Positions 59,138 through 64,000 of a stretch of 64,000 nucleotides of DNA are shown here, piece after piece. The translations under genes were made by a program, and so were the position numbers. The notes under the pieces were generated by a model. That model saw only the letters and a list, made by a program, of their open reading frames with translations, did no database searches and was not told the origin of the DNA. This DNA is from Paractinoplanes atraurantiacus (lineage in GTDB: Bacteria; Actinomycetota; Actinomycetes; Mycobacteriales; Micromonosporaceae): NCBI RefSeq assembly GCF_900215205.1, contig NZ_OBDY01000006.1, positions 327,942 to 391,941 of the forward strand, in the 5' to 3' direction. Positions within the stretch are counted from its first letter, which is position 1; every line of letters begins with the position of its first letter.

Positions 59138-61839
59138 TCGCCGAGAGCCGCTTTCAGCTCGCGGCGTGAGCCGATGCCGAGCTTGGTGAAAACCTTGCGC
59201 AGGTGCCACTCGACCGTGCGCGGGCTCAGGAACAGCGCGGCCGCGATCTCGGCGTTGGTCCGGCCGGCGACGGCCAGGCGGGCGATCTGGCCCTCCTGGG
59301 CGGTCAGGTCGACCGCGGCGCCCGGGGTGCGGGCGCGCACGGCCTCGCCGGTCGCGGTCAGCTCGCGGCCGGCCCGCTCGGCGAACGCCTCGGCGCCCAT
59401 GGTGGTGAAAGCGTCGTGGGCCGCGCGCAACTCGGCACGCGCCTCGGCGCGCCGGTTGTCGCGGCGCAGCCACTCGCCGTACAGCAATCGGGCCCTCATC
59501 TGCGGCACCGGCATCGCCGCAGCGCCGTAACGCGCGACGGCCTCGCGGAAGTGCTCGTCCGACGGGTCGAGGAGCGCGTCGGCCAGGGCCTGAGCGCCGA
59601 GGGCCCAATCGTTGCCGACGGCCGAGGTCCGCACGGCCAGCCGATCGCGGGCGTCGGCGGCGACGGCGGGCTCACCGGCCCGGACGGCCGCCTCGACCAG
59701 CTCACTCAGCGTCCACTGATAGACGGCCGGGTCCGGATAGGACACACCCTCACGGGCCGCCGTCAGCGCCGCCTCGTACTGGCCGAGACCATTGCGAAGG
59801 ACGGCTTCGGCGTACGCGGTCAGGCCGATCAGCCGGCCCTGACCGCGCGACCGGGCATCGGCGCGGGTCCGCTCGATCAGCTCGGTCGCCTCCCGCTCCC
59901 GGCCCCGATAGGCGGCCAAGGTGAGCGCGGCCGACGGAATCGTCGGGATGGTGGTCGCCGCGGCGGCGGCCGCGCACTCGTCGAGCAGGCCCGAGGCGTC
60001 CGAGAAACGCCCCATCATGACCAGGTTGCCGGCCCGGAAGGTCAGCGCCGTGGGCAGCATCGACAGCGCGCCGATACGCCGGGCGAACACGATCGCCTGC
60101 TCGGCCCGCTGCCGGGCCAGATCAATGCGGAAGACCTCGTGCGCGGCCGGCGCGGCCAGCCACAGCAGGCCGAGGTCCTCGCGGTCGTTCATCGACTCCA
60201 GGGCCCGGACCAGCTCGGGCGCGGCCGCCGCGTGCCCGGAGACCGCCCAGGTGGTGAGCGCGGCCAGGAACCGGCCCGCGAAGCTGTGACTCGGCGGCAG
60301 GCCCTGTGCCGCCTCGGCGGCGAGGCGCAGGTCGTCGGCGCCGCCGAGACGCCCCGCGTACATGGCCGCGCCGATCGCCATCAGATAGGTCTCGCGGGCG
60401 CCGTCCGCGTCCAGCCCCTCCAACTTGCGGGCGGCCGCGAGCAGCGCGTGCACGCTGGACGCGCCCGGGTTGGTCAGGAAGGAGACCCGGGCCCGCAGCC
60501 GCTCGACGCGGGCCTGCTGCAGCGGGGTGAGCGGGACCAGCTCGACGGTGGCCAGCAGGGCCGGCACCAGCTCGGGCGAGCCGGCGTCGGCCCGGGAACG
60601 GGCGGCCCGCAGCAGCAGGTCGGCCCGGCGGCTCGGGTCGAGGGTGAGCTCGGCCGCGCGTTCCAGGAAGGCGGCGCCGGCCGACCGGCCACCGCGGGAC
60701 AGCGCCCGCTCGGCCGAGCGTTCCAGCTCGGCCGCCACCTCGTCGTCGAAGCCGAGGGTGGCGTGGGCGCGATGCCAGGCCCGGCGGTCCGGGTCGCGTT
60801 CGGGGTCGGTCACCTCGGCCAGCACCCGGTGCACCTCGCGCAGCTCGGAGGCGTGCCCGCAGCGCCAGGCGGCCGAGCGGACCAGCGGGTGCCGGAACCG
60901 CATGCGGGCGCCGACCTCGATCAGGTCGGCCGACTCGGCGGCGGTGGCCGCCTCGGGGCCGATGCCGAGGCGTTCCAGGGCCTGCCAGAGCAGCGGCACG
61001 TTGCCGACCGGTTCGAGGGCGGCGGTCAGCAGCAGGCGGCGGCTGTCGGCGGGCAGGGCCGCGATGCGCCGCTGGAAGCCCTCCTCGACCCGGCCGGCCA
61101 GCGGGACGCTGCCGCGCCCGCCGAAGCCGAACGCCAGCTCGGCCGGGGTGAGCCCGCGGGGCAGTTCGAGCAGGGCGAGGGGGTTGCCGCGGGTCTCGGC
61201 CACGATGCGGTCGCGGACCCGGTCGTCGACCGGGCTGGTCAGCACCGAGTCGAGAAGCGCCCGGGCGTCGGCGTCGGCCAGCCCTTCGACGGTCAGCTCG
61301 GGCAGCCCGCGCAGCGTCTGGTCGTCGGCCGGGGTCCGCACGGCGAAGACCAGCGCCACCGACTCGGCCTCGAGCCGCCGGGCGGCGAAGGCGAGGATGG
61401 TGGCCGACATGCGGTCGACCCACTGCGCGTCGTCGACCACGCAGACCAGCGGCCGCTCGGCGGCCGCCTCGGCCAGCAGGTGCAGGACGGCCAGGCCGAG
61501 CACGAGCGCCTCGGGCGGGTTGCCGGTGCTGAGACCGAACGCGATGGACAGGGCGGCCCGCTGCGGCTCGGGAACGGCGCCGAGGTGGCCGAGCAGCGGG
61601 GCGCACAGCTGCTGCAGGGAGGCGTAGGCGATCTCGCTTTCCAGCTCGACCCCGGCCGCGCGCACCACCTGGCAGCCGCCGGCGTGCTCGGCCAGGTGGT
61701 CGAGCAGGGCCGTCTTGCCGGCGCCGGCCTCGCCGCGCAGGACCAGCACCCGGCTCTGCCCGGAACGGACATCGCGCACCAGCCGGTCGAGCGTCTCCTG
61801 CTCGCGCCGGCGCCCGCGAAGCATCAACTCACCCGGCAC
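59131..61839 (-). CDS. LAL-type LuxR transcriptional regulator, paralogue of 46132
   Basis: 902 residues with the same design: Walker A GEAGAGKT at 36-43, WVDRMSATILAFAARRL after Walker B VVDDAQ, and the C-terminal LuxR domain LTAQEGQIARLAVAGRTNAEIAAALFLSPRTVEWHLRKVFTKLGIGSRRELKAAL. GTG 61839 is chosen: GGGGGA lies six bases upstream; ATG 61824 has a weaker site. Divergent from the GNAT gene over 39 bases. Confidence 0.9.
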   Translation of the reverse strand: MPGELMLRGRRREQETLDRLVRDVRSGQSRVLVLRGEAGAGKTALLDHLAEHAGGCQVVRAAGVELESEIAYASLQQLCAPLLGHLGAVPEPQRAALSIAFGLSTGNPPEALVLGLAVLHLLAEAAAERPLVCVVDDAQWVDRMSATILAFAARRLEAESVALVFAVRTPADDQTLRGLPELTVEGLADADARALLDSVLTSPVDDRVRDRIVAETRGNPLALLELPRGLTPAELAFGFGGRGSVPLAGRVEEGFQRRIAALPADSRRLLLTAALEPVGNVPLLWQALERLGIGPEAATAAESADLIEVGARMRFRHPLVRSAAWRCGHASELREVHRVLAEVTDPERDPDRRAWHRAHATLGFDDEVAAELERSAERALSRGGRSAGAAFLERAAELTLDPSRRADLLLRAARSRADAGSPELVPALLATVELVPLTPLQQARVERLRARVSFLTNPGASSVHALLAAARKLEGLDADGARETYLMAIGAAMYAGRLGGADDLRLAAEAAQGLPPSHSFAGRFLAALTTWAVSGHAAAAPELVRALESMNDREDLGLLWLAAPAAHEVFRIDLARQRAEQAIVFARRIGALSMLPTALTFRAGNLVMMGRFSDASGLLDECAAAAAATTIPTIPSAALTLAAYRGREREATELIERTRADARSRGQGRLIGLTAYAEAVLRNGLGQYEAALTAAREGVSYPDPAVYQWTLSELVEAAVRAGEPAVAADARDRLAVRTSAVGNDWALGAQALADALLDPSDEHFREAVARYGAAAMPVPQMRARLLYGEWLRRDNRRAEARAELRAAHDAFTTMGAEAFAERAGRELTATGEAVRARTPGAAVDLTAQEGQIARLAVAGRTNAEIAAALFLSPRTVEWHLRKVFTKLGIGSRRELKAALGDY

Positions 61840-61878
61840 GTCTTCCCCCTAGCTCGTGCCGGAGCGTACACCGAAGAT

Positions 61879-62646
61879 ATGGGAGCGCACCCAACTGAAC
61901 TTGTGCGCCGCCCCGACGTGGTGGGGGATATGAACAACGCTCTGGACGCCATACTCGCGAACTGGCGCTCCTACCTGCTGAGCTGGGGCCACGAATACCG
62001 GGACGCGACAAAGTTCCGCAGCGGAGTCCCGCAGCCGGCCCTGAACGGCGTGGTCCGCCGCGGCGGCATCCCGATCGAGGAGGCCATCGCCGCCGCCCGG
62101 CACCACCTGGAGGGCGTGCCCTGGGCCTGGCGGGTGGGCCCCGACGAGCCCCCGGACACCGGCTGGCAGCTGATCCACCACGGCGCCCACCGGGTGGCCG
62201 AGTCACCCATCATGGCGCTGCACCTGAGGGCCCCCGTCGAGGTGCCCCTCGTCCCCGGCCTGGAGATCGGCCTAGCCGAAGACCTGAAGACCTGGGTCGA
62301 GGCGTACGCACCAAGCTTCGGCGCCCCACCCGACCAGGTGCCGGCGATCGCCGAGGCCGAGACCCGCATCCCAGGCGTGACCCGCTTCGAGGCCCGCCTG
62401 AACAACCGCGTAGTGGCCACGGCCGCCCTCCACGAGAACGAGGGCGTGGCCGGCCTCTACACGATCACCACCGCCACCACCCACCGAGGCCGGGGCATAG
62501 GAGCCGCGCTGACCGCAGCCACCCTGGAACACGCCCGCCGCCGAGGCCTGCGCCTGGCCACCCTCCAGGCCACCCCGGACGGCGAGCCCTTATACGAGCG
62601 CCTCGGCTTCGAAACAGTGGCCTGGACGGAGACCTACACTTTCTGA
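61879..62646 (+). CDS. GNAT-family N-acetyltransferase
   Basis: 255 residues. The GNAT fold occupies the C-terminal 140 residues: ETRIPGVTRFEARLNNRVVATAAL, YTITTATTHRGRGIGAALTAATLEHARRRG (acetyl-CoA loop RGRGIG) and PLYERLGFETVAWTETYTF. The N-terminal 110 residues (MGAHPTELVRRPDVVGDMNN onward) are family-specific. Acceptor unknown. Confidence 0.85.
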   Translation: MGAHPTELVRRPDVVGDMNNALDAILANWRSYLLSWGHEYRDATKFRSGVPQPALNGVVRRGGIPIEEAIAAARHHLEGVPWAWRVGPDEPPDTGWQLIHHGAHRVAESPIMALHLRAPVEVPLVPGLEIGLAEDLKTWVEAYAPSFGAPPDQVPAIAEAETRIPGVTRFEARLNNRVVATAALHENEGVAGLYTITTATTHRGRGIGAALTAATLEHARRRGLRLATLQATPDGEPLYERLGFETVAWTETYTF

Positions 62647-63638
62647 GAGCGTTTACCGAATTCGCCACTGCGCCGGTATCTCAAAACCGAAGACGATGGT
62701 AACAACGATTCCTCAAATGCGGCCATTCGACGAATTGCCGAGGGCGGCGGCGAGATCGCCACGCTCGCGAATCGGATGTGGCCGACGATTGCGTGATGCC
62801 ATGAAGTCGCATGTGTGCGCGGTCTGCCGGGACCGGGGCGGAAGTCCGATTCTGAATAGCGTGGCCGCCGCCCACGGCCGAGAGTCACGGCGGAGTCCGC
62901 GGATGTGCACTGCCCGCTGGACGAGCCCCGCACGGCGACCCTTGCCGCCACCGCCACCTCATCCCGAATTGTCGGCTTGGCCCGCACCAGCGCCTCGGCC
63001 CGAATCGCTGGCTTGGCCCGCACCAGCGCCTCGGCCCGAATCGCTGGCTTGGCCCGCACCAGCGCCTCAGCACGAGCCGCTGGCTCGGGCGGCGCTGCGC
63101 TGTTCAACCGAATCGCTGGCTCGGCCCGCACCAGCGCCTCGGCAGGAATCGCTGGCTTGGGCGGCACTGCGCTCTTGGTCCGGACTGCTGGCTCGGTAGT
63201 CATTGCGCTGTCGACCTGAACCGCCGGCTCGGGCAGCACTGCCCTCTTGGTCCGGACCGCTGGCTCGGACGGCGCTGCGCTTTTGGCCTGGACCGGTGGC
63301 TCGGGCGGGACTGCCGCCTCGGACAGGGCTATCGTCTCGGGACGGGCTGCCGTCGCATCCTGGGTCGTCGGCTCCGCCGCCGGTGCCGCCTCAGCCGGCG
63401 CCACTGTCTCGACTCGTGCGGCCTCGGCTGGATCGTCCGCAGGGCCAACGGGTGCGACCTGCGGCTCGTCGGCCGGCTGACCAGCAGGGACCGCCTGGTC
63501 GACGAGCCCGTCGGGGCCCGGCCGCCGCGTCCACTCGATGTCGTCATCCCAGATGAGCGGGGGTATCCGCTCGACCGGATCGTGCAGACCGACCTCACCG
63601 CACACCCGCGAGCAGCCATGCAACCGGCACAACTTCAA
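62634..63638 (-). CDS. 12-residue-repeat protein, 5' end cut by IS4 element
   Basis: 334-residue frame. N-terminal part CRLHGCSRVCGEVGLHDPVE then RIPPLIWDDDIEW looks protein-like, continued upstream as WRHALKLCRLHGC until a stop near the IS4 end, so the true start appears lost. Residues about 90-230 are 12-residue repeats of the form A(I/V)R-x-x-x-A-x-x-x-x-P (AIRAEALVRAKP twice exactly). The last 90 residues are Ser/Arg-rich and unconvincing. TTG 63638 is merely the first permitted codon. Function unknown. Confidence 0.4.
   Translation of the reverse strand: MKLCRLHGCSRVCGEVGLHDPVERIPPLIWDDDIEWTRRPGPDGLVDQAVPAGQPADEPQVAPVGPADDPAEAARVETVAPAEAAPAAEPTTQDATAARPETIALSEAAVPPEPPVQAKSAAPSEPAVRTKRAVLPEPAVQVDSAMTTEPAVRTKSAVPPKPAIPAEALVRAEPAIRLNSAAPPEPAARAEALVRAKPAIRAEALVRAKPAIRAEALVRAKPTIRDEVAVAARVAVRGSSSGQCTSADSAVTLGRGRRPRYSESDFRPGPGRPRTHATSWHHAIVGHIRFASVAISPPPSAIRRMAAFEESLLPSSSVLRYRRSGEFGKRSQKV
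62974..63333. repeat. 36-bp tandem repeat array, ten units
   Basis: Ten consecutive units exactly 36 bases long, beginning GGCT at 62974, 63010, 63046, 63082, 63118, 63154, 63190, 63226, 63262 and 63298. The first two are identical; later ones drift while keeping the 12-codon period on the minus strand. Confidence 0.85.
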
Positions 63639-63654
63639 CGCATGACGCCATTTG

Positions 63655-63682
63655 AGTCCAATGGCGCTTCTTTAGTCCAATG
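63655..63682. repeat. direct repeats near IS4 left end
   Basis: AGTCCAATG at 63655-63663 and 63674-63682, 19 bases apart. GCCATT-N7-AATGGC overlaps the first. Probably part of the element's terminal region. Confidence 0.4.
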
Positions 63683-63701
63683 TGGTCTATGATCTCTGGT
63701 C

Positions 63702-64000
63702 GTGGCTGGGGCGACGAGGGTGGTCAAGGCGGCGCGGGACAGGTTGCCTGACCGGGTGGCTATCGGGGTGTTGACTAAGACGTTCCCGCCGGAGTTGGTG
63801 GATGCGGTCATCGACCAGGCGAAGGCTCGTGAGCTGCGGAAACGGTCGTTGCCGGCCCGGTTGACGGTGTATTTCACCCTGGCGATGTGGTTGTGGCGTG
63901 AGCATGGTTACGAGGAAGTGCTGCGGCAGTTGATCGACGGGCTGGGCTGGTCCGGGGCCGGCCCGGACGAGACGGATGTGGCCTGGTCCGGGTCTATCAC
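63702..64000 (+). CDS. IS4-family transposase, N-terminal part, runs off window
   Basis: The frame from GTG 63702 stays open to the window end (99 codons): RLPDRVAIGVLTKTFPPELV, VIDQAKARELRKRSLPARL, TVYFTLAMWLWREHGYEEVL, RQLIDGLGW. This matches the N-terminal domain of IS4-type transposases. The DDE core lies beyond the window. Preceded by repeats that probably form the element's left end. Confidence 0.8.
   Translation, partial: MAGATRVVKAARDRLPDRVAIGVLTKTFPPELVDAVIDQAKARELRKRSLPARLTVYFTLAMWLWREHGYEEVLRQLIDGLGWSGAGPDETDVAWSGSI

Noticed and set aside
59203..62646. Uninterrupted 1147-codon plus-strand frame opposite the second LAL gene
   Set aside because: Antisense to a clear LuxR regulator and composed of Gly/Arg/Gln-rich sequence; only its last 255 codons are a real gene (GNAT).
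62974..63333. 36-bp repeats considered as a CRISPR array
   Set aside because: Repeats are contiguous without spacers and keep a 12-codon reading frame.

Overview
The window is 64 kb of high-GC actinobacterial chromosome. It has a strong G/C third-position bias, many GTG starts, tight ATGA/GTGA gene overlaps and a gene content (LAL-type LuxR ATPases, VOC proteins, DUF2382 stress proteins, DUF3152 lipoprotein, GH106, a STAND-type NTPase) that suggests a soil filamentous actinomycete, probably Micromonosporaceae such as Actinoplanes. The taxon is inferred from style, not from a marker gene. No rRNA, tRNA, CRISPR array or replication origin was seen.

Layout. 1-6.8 kb: a partial MFS carrier, a VOC protein and a secreted protein; an IS630 element exactly at a shared CTAG stop of two convergent genes; a TDT carrier; then a scarred STAS/MFS/TetR block in which the MFS and TetR genes have lost their facing 5' ends. 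6.8-12.8 kb: a divergent pair of PRC-barrel/DUF2382 stress proteins, nitronate monooxygenase, a GlxA-type AraC regulator fused to a GNAT domain, an HD hydrolase and an MDR oxidoreductase. 12.8-17.7 kb: a 914-aa STAND-like NTPase with Sel1/TPR-like repeats, a 35-aa small ORF, an ArsR-VOC pair with a perfect operator dyad, an SDR and a NUDIX protein. 17.8-22.6 kb: an L-fucose (or related 6-deoxysugar) oxidative operon of four overlapping genes diverging from a GntR/FCD regulator across a perfect 12-bp palindrome. 22.6-31.6 kb: a decayed helR, a methyltransferase diverging from an SRPBCC-ArsR pair over a 38-bp dyad, a Tat-exported GH71/99-like enzyme, two hydrolases and a broken IS5-family element. 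31.6-42.9 kb: mixed housekeeping and accessory genes (peptide deformylase, ECF sigma factor, lone ABC ATPase, PfkB kinase, GIY-YIG nuclease, OsmC, RibD-like reductase, PadR-HAAS pair). 42.9-49.4 kb: an FAD monooxygenase and a VOC - disulfide reductase - LAL regulator - VOC locus. 49.4-64 kb: DUF3152 metalloprotease-like lipoprotein, ThDP enzyme, TetR diverging from a GH106 rhamnosidase, a CcdA-thioredoxin fusion, a second LAL paralogue, GNAT, a 12-residue-repeat protein and the start of an IS4-type transposase.

How it works together. The clearest pathway is deoxysugar oxidation (dehydrogenase, lactonase, dehydratase, plus a second enolase) under a GntR repressor; a GH106 rhamnosidase elsewhere in the window would release a related sugar. 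Several one-component switches sit beside their targets with visible operators: ArsR/VOC, ArsR/SRPBCC, GntR/fucose genes, PadR/HAAS. The LAL/VOC locus has shared inverted motifs suggesting a local regulon.

The most interesting items are the STAND NTPase, the IS insertions that recreate stop codons, the decayed helR that has lost its P-loop, the GlxA-GNAT fusion, the 36-bp repeat gene and the unusually good operator dyads. I saw no multi-gene cluster that is clearly a new defence or biosynthetic system; the STAND gene is the best single candidate.
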